A DNA stretch of 32,359 bases from Clostridia bacterium (GTDB lineage: Bacteria; Bacillota; Clostridia; Oscillospirales; CAG-272). The DNA lies in contig JAFWBJ010000001.1 in NCBI GenBank assembly GCA_017507145.1, positions 1 to 32,359 of the forward strand, read 5' to 3'. Under the pieces are notes generated by a model that saw only the letters and a program-made list of their open reading frames with translations, ran no database searches and was not told the DNA's origin. This document shows, one piece after another, positions 7,721-15,507 of this stretch; positions within the stretch are counted from its first letter, which is position 1, and every line of letters starts with the position of its first letter. Position numbers and translations under genes: made by a program.

Positions 7721-8455
7721 ATGGCTGATTCGCTGCTTTTGACACTGCCTTGCCCGGCAGACTTGACCGAAATCGATGACGCGCTCCGCATGCTGGCCGA
7801 TGCCGACTACCGCCGGTTTCAGAGCGGACTTCTGCCCGGCATCAATCCGGCACGCGTGCTGGGCGTGCGGATGCCGGTGCTTCGCCGTTATGCCCGTGCG
7901 ATCGCCGGGACGCCGGCCGCCGCTGCCTTCCTTGCCGACCTGCCGCATGCCAGCTATGATGCAGATAACCTCCATGCCTGTCTCCTATCCATGATGGATA
8001 ACCGCGCGGCTCTGATCTGCGCCCTGGATGCCTTTCTGCCGCATATCGATAACTGGGCAACCTGCGATATGCTTCGCCCGCCTCTGCTCGGCCGGGATCT
8101 TCCGGCCCTGCGCCGCGATGCCGCGCGGTGGATGGCCGATCCCCACCCCTACACCTGCCGTTTCGGCATTGAGATGCTGATGGTGCACGGCCTGGGCAAA
8201 TTCTCGGCGGACGATCCTGCCGCTGTGGCGGAGATCGCGTGGGCGCGGGGGGATGAATACTATGTCGCGATGATGTGCGCCTGGTATTTTGCCACGGCAC
8301 TGGCCGCCGCGCACGATGCCATCTGGCCATACTTTGCCGAACCGCTCCTCCCGCCTGCGGTCCGGCAGATGGCCCGCCGCAAGGCATATGACAGCCGGCG
8401 CATCTCTCCCGCAGACAAGGCAGCGCTGCGGGCGATACCTGCCAATTTTTGCTGA
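7721..8455 (+). CDS. DNA alkylation repair protein, AlkD-like
   Basis: The 244-residue protein is alpha-helical and fits the AlkD family of HEAT-like-repeat DNA glycosylases, which remove N3- and N7-alkylated bases without flipping them. GVRMPVLRRYAR near residue 45-57 is the typical early family helix (G-V-P-x-L-R). DNWATCD at residues 110-116 places Trp112 and Asp116 where Bacillus cereus AlkD has its W109/D113 catalytic pair. AGGAGG lies four bases before the ATG. It is transcribed alone from its own strong promoter, and a new promoter follows after it, so it is probably a single-gene unit. Actual glycosylase activity is inferred. Confidence 0.85.
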   Translation: MADSLLLTLPCPADLTEIDDALRMLADADYRRFQSGLLPGINPARVLGVRMPVLRRYARAIAGTPAAAAFLADLPHASYDADNLHACLLSMMDNRAALICALDAFLPHIDNWATCDMLRPPLLGRDLPALRRDAARWMADPHPYTCRFGIEMLMVHGLGKFSADDPAAVAEIAWARGDEYYVAMMCAWYFATALAAAHDAIWPYFAEPLLPPAVRQMARRKAYDSRRISPADKAALRAIPANFC

Positions 8456-8468
8456 TTTGGAGAAAACC

Positions 8469-8497
8469 TTGCATTTTTGTCGAAAATCCTGTATAAT
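8469..8497 (+). promoter_or_regulatory. Promoter of the SLH protein gene
   Basis: TTGCAT (8469-8474), a 17-base spacer and TATAAT (8492-8497) lie 33 bases upstream of the ATG at 8531. Confidence 0.87.
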
Positions 8498-8530
8498 AAG
8501 GTAAATCCGTAAGTTAAAGGAGGACTGTCC

Positions 8531-10174
8531 ATGAAGCATTCCCGTCGGCTGTTTTGCCTGCTGTTGGTGGTGACCATGCTGTTCGGTGTCATGCCGGTGC
8601 ATGCCGCCGCTGTTCAGCCGGCTGTCAGCGGCCTGGATGAGCCGCAGGTCGGTGAGCTGATCGGCTTTTCGGCCGTGTCTGCTCAGCTTACCGCTTACAC
8701 GGTTGACGAGGTTTGCTGGTATCGGGCAAGCAGCGGCGAGCAGTTTGATACCGTGTGCCAGCCGGGGGAACGCTTCGGGACAGGGAAGTATCTCTGCCGG
8801 GTCTATCTCAATTTTGCGGCAGATTTGATTCCCTCGGCGGCCGGGAAGGGATATATTGGCGGGCAGGAAGCCCTGCTCGGCAAGTACCGCGGCCGCTGGT
8901 TCTTGGAGTGCACCTACACCGCAAAGCCCTCCACCCGCATTTCGATGCTGGATTTCGTTGGCATCAACGCCCCCGAACCCGATACACAGGTCGGCGATTA
9001 CACGGCGATCCGCATCGGCGATGCCCCGGGCTGTACGGTAACCAAGATTGAATGGTCGATCGGCGGCGCGCCGGTGGGCAATCAGGTCAGCTTCCGCGCG
9101 GGCGATCAAGCCAGCTGTACGGTGACGGTCCGCGCCAATGACGGCTTCCGCTTTGCCGATCAGCCGAAAGCAACCCTTTGCGGCAAGCTCAGCTCGGCCG
9201 CAGTTGAGCAGCTTGCGTTTGCCGAATACAGCTTCATCTTCCTCTTTACGATCGGTGGCACGCCGAGCGGCTCACCTGAGACGATTCAGATCGGCTCGGT
9301 TGCTCTGCAGGCGCCGCCCCCTGTGACCGGCCAAACGCCGGCCATGCCCACCCTCTCGGACGGTGTTTCGCTTGCCGCGGCCATCTGGTCGCCGGCTGTC
9401 GAAACCTTTGCTGCCAATACTGCCTACACCCTGATCGTCACCCTGACGGTCAAGTCGGGATATGGCTTTGTTGATCGACCTATTGTTACCCTCAACGGCG
9501 CCTCGGTCAGCTTGCTCTCTCGCGCGGCGGACAGCTTGACGGTGGGGTATACCTTCCCGCCAACCGAGGCCGGATATGTCTTTCCCTTCGCTGATGTTCC
9601 TGCCGACGCCTGGTTCTACGGCTGGGTCGAGCGCGCGCATCGGATGGGACTGATCAACGGCAAGAGCGAGACGGCCTATATGCCGGATGCCGAAATGACC
9701 TGGGCCGAGGCGGTCAAGCTGGCGGCCTGCATGCATCAGCTCTATCACGACGGGCGTGTGACGCTGACCAACGGCAATCCGTGGTATATGTCCTATCTTG
9801 ACTACTGCCTGGCGCAGGGCATCGTCAGCCATGCGCCCACGCAGGAGATGCCGGGCTATCAGGAGATCTACGATCGCGCAGGCGTCCCCATTTCGCGTGC
9901 GGCCTACGTCTGTCTCTTCTCCCGCGCCCTGCCGCCCGAGGCACTGCCTGCGGTCAACACCATCCCTGACAATGCCATCCCCGATGTGCCGGTCAGTGAC
10001 GGAATTCTTGACGATGGCATCTACCTTTTCTACCGCGCCGGTATCCTCAACGGTATGGACGGTTACGGTACCTTCTCGCCCGACAGCGGCATCCGCCGCA
10101 GTGATGTCGCCGCGATTCTGGTGCGCATGATGGACCCCGCGCACCGCGTCGGTCCGCCCGCTCTTTTGCAGTAG
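8531..10174 (+). CDS. Secreted S-layer homology (SLH) domain protein
   Basis: The 547-residue product begins with a classic signal peptide (basic MKHSRR, hydrophobic core, AHA-type cleavage near residue 26). The central 300 residues are beta-rich repeats; two of them share a pattern of YT-x-hydrophobic strand, then GY/GF-x-F and a glycine-containing strand (around residues 155-240 and 275-345), like Ig-like surface modules. The C-terminus has three SLH motifs at about 353-403, 415-470 and 485-535, recognisable from FADVPADAWFYGWVERA, an LDYCLAQGIV helix, and FYRAGILNGMDGYGTFSPD. SLH domains bind pyruvylated cell-wall polymers, so it is displayed on the surface. AAAGGAGG precedes the start. 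No catalytic domain is recognised; ligand and role are unknown. Confidence 0.88.
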   Translation: MKHSRRLFCLLLVVTMLFGVMPVHAAAVQPAVSGLDEPQVGELIGFSAVSAQLTAYTVDEVCWYRASSGEQFDTVCQPGERFGTGKYLCRVYLNFAADLIPSAAGKGYIGGQEALLGKYRGRWFLECTYTAKPSTRISMLDFVGINAPEPDTQVGDYTAIRIGDAPGCTVTKIEWSIGGAPVGNQVSFRAGDQASCTVTVRANDGFRFADQPKATLCGKLSSAAVEQLAFAEYSFIFLFTIGGTPSGSPETIQIGSVALQAPPPVTGQTPAMPTLSDGVSLAAAIWSPAVETFAANTAYTLIVTLTVKSGYGFVDRPIVTLNGASVSLLSRAADSLTVGYTFPPTEAGYVFPFADVPADAWFYGWVERAHRMGLINGKSETAYMPDAEMTWAEAVKLAACMHQLYHDGRVTLTNGNPWYMSYLDYCLAQGIVSHAPTQEMPGYQEIYDRAGVPISRAAYVCLFSRALPPEALPAVNTIPDNAIPDVPVSDGILDDGIYLFYRAGILNGMDGYGTFSPDSGIRRSDVAAILVRMMDPAHRVGPPALLQ

Positions 10175-10248
10175 TCCCAATTCGATTTTATGTTCCGGAC
10201 GATGATAATGTGTTCGATGAATAAGAATTTGACGGATGGAGAATAAGT

Positions 10249-10578
10249 ATGAAAAGAATATCAGGGCAAGGTATTATTTTAATTTTATCCATCATTTTCC
10301 CCTTGCTGTACATTTTCATGTATCTTCCGATTTGGAATGGAAAAGAACTTTCACTTGCAAATGGAGTATTGGCGATCATTTTCTTCGTGGTTCAATGCAT
10401 ATCTCTGGTGCTGGCTATCCTGCAATTATTGTTTGTTAAGTTGAGAAATAGCGATAGCTGTTTATTGACGTTGGTGTTCGGTCTCTTTTTCATCAGTTCA
10501 CTTTTTCTTACGTGCTTCGTCGGATTCCTCTTTATTTTAGAGTTGTTCGGTATTCCATGGTTTCCTGCTCAACGCTAA
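10249..10578 (+). CDS. Small AT-rich hypothetical membrane protein (109 aa)
   Basis: GGATGGAG about eight bases upstream supports the ATG at 10249. The 109-residue product has three long hydrophobic segments (about residues 7-27, 38-62 and 71-98) separated by short polar loops, and a short basic N-terminus; no family is recognised. Base composition is strikingly AT-rich compared with all neighbours, and so is the flanking DNA from about 10180 to 10640, which suggests recent acquisition. No clear promoter or terminator separates it from the SLH gene, so it may be read through. It is not obviously toxin- or immunity-like beyond its size and hydrophobicity. Confidence 0.68.
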   Translation: MKRISGQGIILILSIIFPLLYIFMYLPIWNGKELSLANGVLAIIFFVVQCISLVLAILQLLFVKLRNSDSCLLTLVFGLFFISSLFLTCFVGFLFILELFGIPWFPAQR

Positions 10579-10604
10579 AACCAGTCCAATTTATCGTCCT
10601 TTTC

Positions 10605-10633
10605 CCCTTGTGGTTTATGGGAAAACCAAAGGG
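10605..10633. other. Hairpin after the AT-rich membrane protein gene
   Basis: CCCTT-G-TGGTTT (10605-10616) pairs with AAACCA-AAGGG (10623-10633) around a six-base loop, with one bulged G. No T-run follows on the plus strand, so a terminator role is doubtful. Confidence 0.4.
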
Positions 10634-10655
10634 TATTGGGCGTTACAGTAAATGC

Positions 10656-10690
10656 AAAAGCGCCGCAGCTGGTCAGCTGCGGCGCTTTTT
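10656..10690. terminator. Bidirectional rho-independent terminator
   Basis: A perfect 15-base stem (10656-10670 with 10675-10689; loop GGTC) has AAAA on the left and TTTTT on the right, so it works in both directions. It closes the minus-strand trmO-methyltransferase unit and the plus-strand SLH/small protein region. Confidence 0.92.
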
Positions 10691-10710
10691 CGTCGATGGG
10701 TAAGCCGGGT

Positions 10711-11469
10711 TTATTGCGGCTTTTTGGCCAGGTAGAGGGTGAATGTGTCATGGAAGACGATCCTGTTCCCGGTCGAAAGGACGGCTGCTCTGAGCCCATC
10801 GAAGAACCGGCTCCGATCAGGCTCGGGAATGACTATATGGTCACAGTGCGTGCCGCAGAATCCCACATATTCATCGGCGGTAAACTCCCGCTGACCGTAG
10901 AATTGACGCTTTTCAAACTCCACATACCCGTAATTCGGTGCATTGGTATAGGAGAATCCTCGATGCGGATACGCGGTTTCCGGCTTGAAGTGGGCAGAAT
11001 ACACCGCTTGAATGCGGTTGTAGAGCGCTTCGTTTGAGGTCCTGTAGTCGCCTTTGGTCAGCATCATTGCCAGTGTTCCGCCGGGCTTGAGCAGCGCAAA
11101 GGTTTTCGCAAAAGCGATTTCTTCGGGAATCCACTGGATAGTTGCGGCCGAGTAGATCATGTCAAATTTTCGGCTGCCGAAATCGTGGGTGATAAAGTCA
11201 TCGTTGACAATGTGAAAATTCGGGTAGTGACCGTACTTGCGCTGCATCATGGCAAACAGGTTTTCGCCCAGTTCAATGGCGTGATAGTCGCACCCGGTTT
11301 GCAGGATGGGATCGGTCGCCTGCCCGGTGCCGGGCCCCAGCTCAAGCACCGATTTCTCCGGCCCGATCTCCGCATAGGCAATCAGATCGGCAAACAAATC
11401 CGCACAATAGCGAGGCCTGTACCGGTCAAACTGCTCGGGAATGGTGTCGAATATTTTTCTGAACTCCAT
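10711..11469 (-). CDS. Class I SAM-dependent methyltransferase
   Basis: The 252-residue protein has the Rossmann methyltransferase motif I VLELGPGTG at residues 41-49, an acidic strand-2 end in AIELG, motif FDMIYSAATIQWI (motif II region, near residues 105-118) and LLKPGG (motif III). The N-terminal FDTIPEQFDRYRPRY is typical of a broad group of small-molecule methyltransferases that includes trans-aconitate methyltransferase-like proteins. ATG 11469 has GGAG seven bases upstream; a GTG three bases earlier is possible. It lies 20 bases downstream of trmO on the same strand and probably shares its transcript. The methyl acceptor is unknown. Confidence 0.85.
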   Translation of the reverse strand: MEFRKIFDTIPEQFDRYRPRYCADLFADLIAYAEIGPEKSVLELGPGTGQATDPILQTGCDYHAIELGENLFAMMQRKYGHYPNFHIVNDDFITHDFGSRKFDMIYSAATIQWIPEEIAFAKTFALLKPGGTLAMMLTKGDYRTSNEALYNRIQAVYSAHFKPETAYPHRGFSYTNAPNYGYVEFEKRQFYGQREFTADEYVGFCGTHCDHIVIPEPDRSRFFDGLRAAVLSTGNRIVFHDTFTLYLAKKPQ

Positions 11470-11489
11470 CACTCTTCTCCTTATGCATG

Positions 11490-12188
11490 TTATGCACGGG
11501 GCAGCACATCGCAGACGGTCAGCCGGCCGTCGGCCACAGTGAATTGCACATCATAAGCAGCGTAGGGCATGCCGTAGACCCGCTCGGGGTCGTCCTGGTA
11601 AGAGGGGCGGGGGTCGCCGGCCAGCAGGGCGAGCAGGGCATCGCGGTCGTCCGGTGCGATCATCTCAAGCAGCGGGGCGGGGAAGTCCACCTCCAGCGCG
11701 TAGCCGGTCTGTGCATCGGCAAAGCCGCCGACGGCATCGGGATGGCTGTCGGTAAAGGGCAGGTAGGGCTTGATGTCAAAAATCGGCGTGCCGTCCATCA
11801 GATCGGCTCCGGACACATGCAGGATCGGCCCCTGTGGGCTCTCCCATTCGATCCGGGTCAGCTGCACTGACGACAGCCCAACCGCATTGGGACGGTAGGG
11901 TGAGCGCGTCGCGAAGACCCCCATGCGCCGATTCCCGCCGAGCCGTGGCGGACGTACCGTCGGAGACCAGCCTTCCCGCACCGCCTCGGAGAACTGCCAC
12001 AGCAGCCAGAGGTGGGAATAGCCATCCAGCCCGCGCAGGGCATCGGGATTGCGGTACTCGGGCAAAAAGACGATTCTGCCTTTAAGCGCAGGCACAAGCC
12101 CGCTCTGTCGCGGCACCCCGAATTTTGCAGGGAAATCGGTGCGGATATGCGCGATGATCTTCATGGGATAGGGAGACGGTGTCTGCAT
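11490..12188 (-). CDS. trmO: tRNA (N6-threonylcarbamoyladenosine37-N6)-methyltransferase TrmO
   Basis: TrmO (also called TsaA/YaeB) methylates t6A37 of tRNA with SAM, giving m6t6A and tuning decoding of Thr codons. The 232-residue product shows the family blocks: IAHIRTDFP-K-GVPRQSG near residues 12-30, LDGYSHLWLLW around 54-63, and the hallmark GVFATRSPYRPNAVGLS around 89-105, followed by DGTPIFDIKPYLP. A C-terminal subdomain of about 70 residues is also present, as in full-length TrmO. GAGG seven bases upstream supports ATG 12188. A very good divergent promoter (12217-12245) drives it. Confidence 0.92.
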   Translation of the reverse strand: MQTPSPYPMKIIAHIRTDFPAKFGVPRQSGLVPALKGRIVFLPEYRNPDALRGLDGYSHLWLLWQFSEAVREGWSPTVRPPRLGGNRRMGVFATRSPYRPNAVGLSSVQLTRIEWESPQGPILHVSGADLMDGTPIFDIKPYLPFTDSHPDAVGGFADAQTGYALEVDFPAPLLEMIAPDDRDALLALLAGDPRPSYQDDPERVYGMPYAAYDVQFTVADGRLTVCDVLPRA

Positions 12189-12216
12189 AGCGTTACCTCA
12201 CATCAGTATTGCTCAT

Positions 12217-12245
12217 ATTGTACCATGCCCCCCGCCCTTTGTCAA
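12217..12245 (-). promoter_or_regulatory. Promoter of the trmO-methyltransferase unit
   Basis: On the minus strand TTGACA (12240-12245), a 17-base spacer and TACAAT (12217-12222) precede the trmO ATG by about 28 bases. One mismatch to consensus in total. Confidence 0.88.
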
Positions 12246-12289
12246 GCGCCGATGCCGCGGCAAACTTTCGACAAATTCCCCGCAAATGC

Positions 12290-12318
12290 TTGCCGAATCG
12301 CCCGAAACGTGCTATAAT
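12290..12318 (+). promoter_or_regulatory. Promoter of the DUF5058-like gene
   Basis: TTGCCG (12290-12295), a 17-base spacer and TATAAT (12313-12318) precede the ATG at 12348 by 29 bases. AAAGGAG follows as ribosome site. Confidence 0.8.
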
Positions 12319-12347
12319 GGGATCATCAACTGTAAAGGAGATTTATC

Positions 12348-13085
12348 ATGACATTTTCGGTCAACCATCCCATCTTATTTGTGCTGGCCGGCGTGATCAT
12401 CGCCGTGGTGCTGGCACAGTCGGTCTTCTTTCTGATCAAGGCGTGGCGGCAGGGTGTCGCGCTTGGCATGGATCGCGCCAAGCTGCGCCGGATTGCCGTT
12501 ACCGCGGCGGTCTTTACCATCGCTCCTGCGCTGGCCATTGTCATCAGCGTCATTACGCTGGCCAAGGATCTCGGCGTTGCGCTGCCCTGGCTGCGGCTGA
12601 GCGTGGTCGGCTCGCTCTCTTATGAGACGATTGCCGCAACCAATGCCGAATCGGCCATGGGACTGACCTTCGGTCAGGCACCGGCGCTGACGGCATCACA
12701 ATATGTCACGATTGCCGCAGTCATGACCATTTCGATTCTGGTCGGCATCTGGCTGGTGCCGGCTGTCTGCCGCAAGCTGCAGAGCGGCATGATCTCGCTT
12801 GAAAAGCGGGACCGCAAATGGGCCGACATTTTCCAGGCCTCTATGTTCATCGGGATGATCGCCGCCTTTGTGGGCTATGTTTTCTGCGATGTCTCCACCG
12901 TGCTCGAGGGCTCGATGGTCGGTCTGATTCCGGTCGCGGTTATGGCGGTCTCGGCACTGGTGATGTGTCTCTCCGGCCTGCTGGTGGCCAAGACCAAGGT
13001 GCGCTGGATCTCCGACTATGCGCTGCCGGTCAGCCTGATCATTGGCATGGCAAGCGCAATCCCGATCACCAACTGGTTGTCGTAA
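12348..13085 (+). CDS. DUF5058-like polytopic membrane protein
   Basis: The 245-residue product has about six membrane segments: one near residues 8-30, a pair within 48-68 and 78-95 that are interrupted by a small polar loop, and three more after residue 115. I recognise it as resembling DUF5058 proteins; no biochemical role is established for that family. AAAGGAG six to seven bases upstream fixes the start. It is followed after 13 bases by a second membrane protein of similar size and then by a membrane-anchored M20 peptidase. The two membrane proteins could be halves of a transporter; that is inference from the gene order and size only. Confidence 0.75.
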   Translation: MTFSVNHPILFVLAGVIIAVVLAQSVFFLIKAWRQGVALGMDRAKLRRIAVTAAVFTIAPALAIVISVITLAKDLGVALPWLRLSVVGSLSYETIAATNAESAMGLTFGQAPALTASQYVTIAAVMTISILVGIWLVPAVCRKLQSGMISLEKRDRKWADIFQASMFIGMIAAFVGYVFCDVSTVLEGSMVGLIPVAVMAVSALVMCLSGLLVAKTKVRWISDYALPVSLIIGMASAIPITNWLS

Positions 13086-13098
13086 GGAGGGAAAGACT

Positions 13099-13767
13099 AT
13101 GAAAAAACAAGCTATGACCTATATGGATCGCGTACACCGCTGGGGCTTGAGCTGGAATATGCTCGTGATGGTCCTGCTGCTGGCGTTCCCGGTTGCGGTT
13201 GCCCTGATCTTCTCGGCTCTGCCCGACTGGCGCGGGTTTGCCTTCGGTCTGATTGCCACCGCACCGATGTACTGGGCGGTCGGCGTCATCGAGACCTTCA
13301 CCTACATTCCCATGCTGGGCGCGGGCGGATCGTATCTCTCCTTCGTTACCGGCAATATCTCCAACCTTAAGCTGCCCTGTGCCCTCAACGCGCTGGAGCA
13401 GGCCGGGGTCAAGGCTAACTCGGATGAGGGAGAGGTCGTCTCCACCATCGCCATCGCCGTCTCCAGCATTGTGACGACGGTGATCATTATTCTTGGCGTG
13501 ATTCTGCTCGTGCCGCTCTCTCCTGTGCTTAACGCGCCGGTGCTGGCTCCTGCTTTCGCGCAGATCCTGCCGGCACTCTTCGGCGGACTGGGCGTGGTTT
13601 TCGTTTCGCGCAACTGGAAAATTGCGGTTGCGCCCGTTTCGCTGATGCTCATTCTCTTCATCGCGGTCCCTGCGCTCAATGCAGGCACGGTGGGCATTAT
13701 GGTGCCGGTCAGTGTGCTCTTCACGCTGGCGGTCAGCCGGATTTTGTATAAGAAGGGGTTGCTGTAA
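13099..13767 (+). CDS. Polytopic membrane protein partner of the DUF5058-like gene
   Basis: AAGGAGG eight bases upstream sets the ATG at 13099, giving 222 residues. There are about six hydrophobic segments (near 18-40, 46-65, 112-140, 150-170, 180-200 and 203-217) and one conspicuous glycine-rich re-entrant-like stretch, MLGAGGSYLSFVTGNISNLKLP around residues 73-94, that looks functionally constrained. I do not recognise a named family with certainty. Immediate adjacency and shared orientation with the DUF5058-like gene suggest a two-subunit membrane complex. Confidence 0.7.
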   Translation: MKKQAMTYMDRVHRWGLSWNMLVMVLLLAFPVAVALIFSALPDWRGFAFGLIATAPMYWAVGVIETFTYIPMLGAGGSYLSFVTGNISNLKLPCALNALEQAGVKANSDEGEVVSTIAIAVSSIVTTVIIILGVILLVPLSPVLNAPVLAPAFAQILPALFGGLGVVFVSRNWKIAVAPVSLMLILFIAVPALNAGTVGIMVPVSVLFTLAVSRILYKKGLL

Positions 13768-13769
13768 GG

Positions 13770-13830
13770 CTCGGGGCTTTGCCCCGAACCCCACAAGGGG
13801 GCTTTTTGAAAAAAGCCCCCTTGACCCCGA
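13770..13830. repeat. Intergenic GC-rich double-hairpin repeat-like element
   Basis: It holds CGGGGC-TTT-GCCCCG (13772-13786) and a perfect 13-base stem (13795-13807 with 13810-13822), then GACCCCG. The layout, a GGGGCTTTGCCCCG hairpin followed by a CCCC-rich link and a second long hairpin, closely resembles short intergenic repeats that I know from many gut Clostridia. Only one copy is in this window, so repetition cannot be proved here. Neither stem is followed by a T-run on the plus strand; it may still act as an attenuator or transcript-stability element between 13767 and 13870. Confidence 0.6.
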
Positions 13831-13869
13831 AAAACTTCCCAACTAATTTGATTTTGGAGGTTTTCTTCT

Positions 13870-15300
13870 ATGATCTATGTCATTCTTGGGCTATTGCTTT
13901 TGTTTATCGCCGTGATTTTGATCCGCACGGCGATGTTTCGCCCGCGGGCTGACGTGCAGGCTGAGCAGACGGCGGTTGCGTTTGACCGCGATGCGGCGGT
14001 CTCTGCCCTGCAGGCCTTGATTCGCTGCAAGACGGTTTCTTATTATGATCCTGCGCAGGAAGATGATGCGGAGTTTGAGAAGCTGATCGACCTGCTGCCC
14101 ACGCTGTATCCGCATGTCTTCTCGGCTTGTACGCTCACCCGCCTGCCCGACCGCGCGCTCCTCTTCCGCTGGCCCGGCAAGTCGTCGGACGCGCCGTCGG
14201 TGATGATGGCACACTATGATGTTGTGCCGGTTGAAGAAGCAAATTGGGAGAAGCCGCCCTTTTCAGCCATCATCGAGGATGGTGTGCTGTGGGGAAGGGG
14301 TTCGCTTGACACCAAGGTCACCTTCAACGCGATTCTCTTTGCTGCCAACACGCAGATCGCCCAGGGCTTTGTGCCCGATCAGGACATCTATTTCGCCTTC
14401 TCGGGCGGGGAAGAGGTCAACGGTATGGGTGCGGTCCGCATTGTGGATTGGTTCAGGGAAAACCACGTTCAGCCCGCCCTTGTGGTCGACGAAGGCGGTG
14501 CGGTGGTCGAGGGCGTGTTCCCCGGCGTCAAGGCGCCCTGCGGCCTGATCGGAATTGCCGAGAAAGGCATGATGAACGTCACCTTCTCGGTGGCTTCACA
14601 GGGTGGTCACGCCTCAGCGCCCAAGCCGCACACCCCCATCGGCGTGCTCTCCCGCGCCTGCTGTGCGATGGAGAATCATCCCTTCCCCATGCACCTGACC
14701 CGGCCTGCCGCCGAGATGTTCGACACCCTCGGCCGCCGGTCAAGTTTCCTTTATCGCATGATTTTCGCCAACCTCTGGCTCTTCTCGGGTGTGCTGGACA
14801 TGCTGGCCAAATCGAGCGGCGGTGAGATGAACGCCCTTTTGCGCACGACAGTTGCCTTTACCCAGGCATCGGGCAGTGCCGCGCCCAACGTCATTCCTCC
14901 CTCGGCTTCGATGACGGCCAATCTCCGGCTTAATCCCGCCGACAGCATCGCGTCGGCCACCGAGCGCATCCGCCGCACGGTCGGGGATGACAGCATCACC
15001 CTCACCGTCGGCAGCAGTATGGAGCCAAGCCCCATCTCCGAGACGAATTGCCCCGCCTGGGATAAGGTTGCGCGCGCCGTTGCCTCCACCTGGCCGGGCT
15101 GCATCGTGTCGCCCTATCTCATGGTGCAGTGTTCGGACAGCCGTCACTACCGTGACCTCTCAAACCACGTCTACCGCTTCTCCGCCATGGATCTGACCGC
15201 CGCCGAGCGTGCCACGATCCACGGCAACAACGAGCGCATCCGCCTGGAAACGGCACACCGCGCCGTCGAATTCTACCTGCGCCTGATGGGGCAGTGCTGA
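13870..15300 (+). CDS. Membrane-anchored M20 carboxypeptidase-S-like metallopeptidase
   Basis: The 476-residue protein starts with a single membrane segment (residues 2-20) that anchors the catalytic part, probably outside. The metal site is complete: H115 and D117 in AHYDVVPV, bridging D147 in GRGSLDTKV, E181/E182 in SGGEEVNGMG, D207 in VVDEGG and H451 in IHGNNERI. The architecture and the PKPHTPIG and ASGSAAPNVIPPSA stretches match the carboxypeptidase S / PM20D1 branch of M20, which cleaves or forms N-acyl-amino-acid or dipeptide bonds. GGAGG nine bases upstream sets the start. It follows the two membrane proteins without its own promoter, apart from the hairpin element, and ends at a terminator. 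Substrate unknown. Confidence 0.87.
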   Translation: MIYVILGLLLLFIAVILIRTAMFRPRADVQAEQTAVAFDRDAAVSALQALIRCKTVSYYDPAQEDDAEFEKLIDLLPTLYPHVFSACTLTRLPDRALLFRWPGKSSDAPSVMMAHYDVVPVEEANWEKPPFSAIIEDGVLWGRGSLDTKVTFNAILFAANTQIAQGFVPDQDIYFAFSGGEEVNGMGAVRIVDWFRENHVQPALVVDEGGAVVEGVFPGVKAPCGLIGIAEKGMMNVTFSVASQGGHASAPKPHTPIGVLSRACCAMENHPFPMHLTRPAAEMFDTLGRRSSFLYRMIFANLWLFSGVLDMLAKSSGGEMNALLRTTVAFTQASGSAAPNVIPPSASMTANLRLNPADSIASATERIRRTVGDDSITLTVGSSMEPSPISETNCPAWDKVARAVASTWPGCIVSPYLMVQCSDSRHYRDLSNHVYRFSAMDLTAAERATIHGNNERIRLETAHRAVEFYLRLMGQC

Positions 15301-15329
15301 TCAGCAGCTTACCAAATGGAAATAAAAAG

Positions 15330-15373
15330 CAGTCCGTGCAGATCACGTTCGATTTGCATGGACTGTATTTTTT
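15330..15373 (+). terminator. Rho-independent terminator after the M20 peptidase
   Basis: A 15-base stem with G-U pairs (15330-15344 with 15351-15365), loop ACGTTC, is followed by TATTTTTT. It closes the 12348-15300 unit. Confidence 0.85.
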
Positions 15374-15433
15374 ACCATCAAATTTGCCAAAAAATTCCTT
15401 TTCTTGTGTTTGCTGATTTGAAAAAATCGCACA

Positions 15434-15463
15434 TTGACAAAAAATGGGAATTTGCAGTATAAT
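15434..15463 (+). promoter_or_regulatory. Promoter of the second FliB-like gene
   Basis: A perfect TTGACA (15434-15439) and perfect TATAAT (15458-15463), spaced 18 bases, lie 44 bases before the ATG at 15508. The rest of the 15301-15507 gap is AT-rich and shows nothing else beyond the terminator. Confidence 0.87.
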
Positions 15464-15507
15464 AATTCCAGATAATACCATATTTTCGAAACCGAGGCGC
15501 ACACAAA

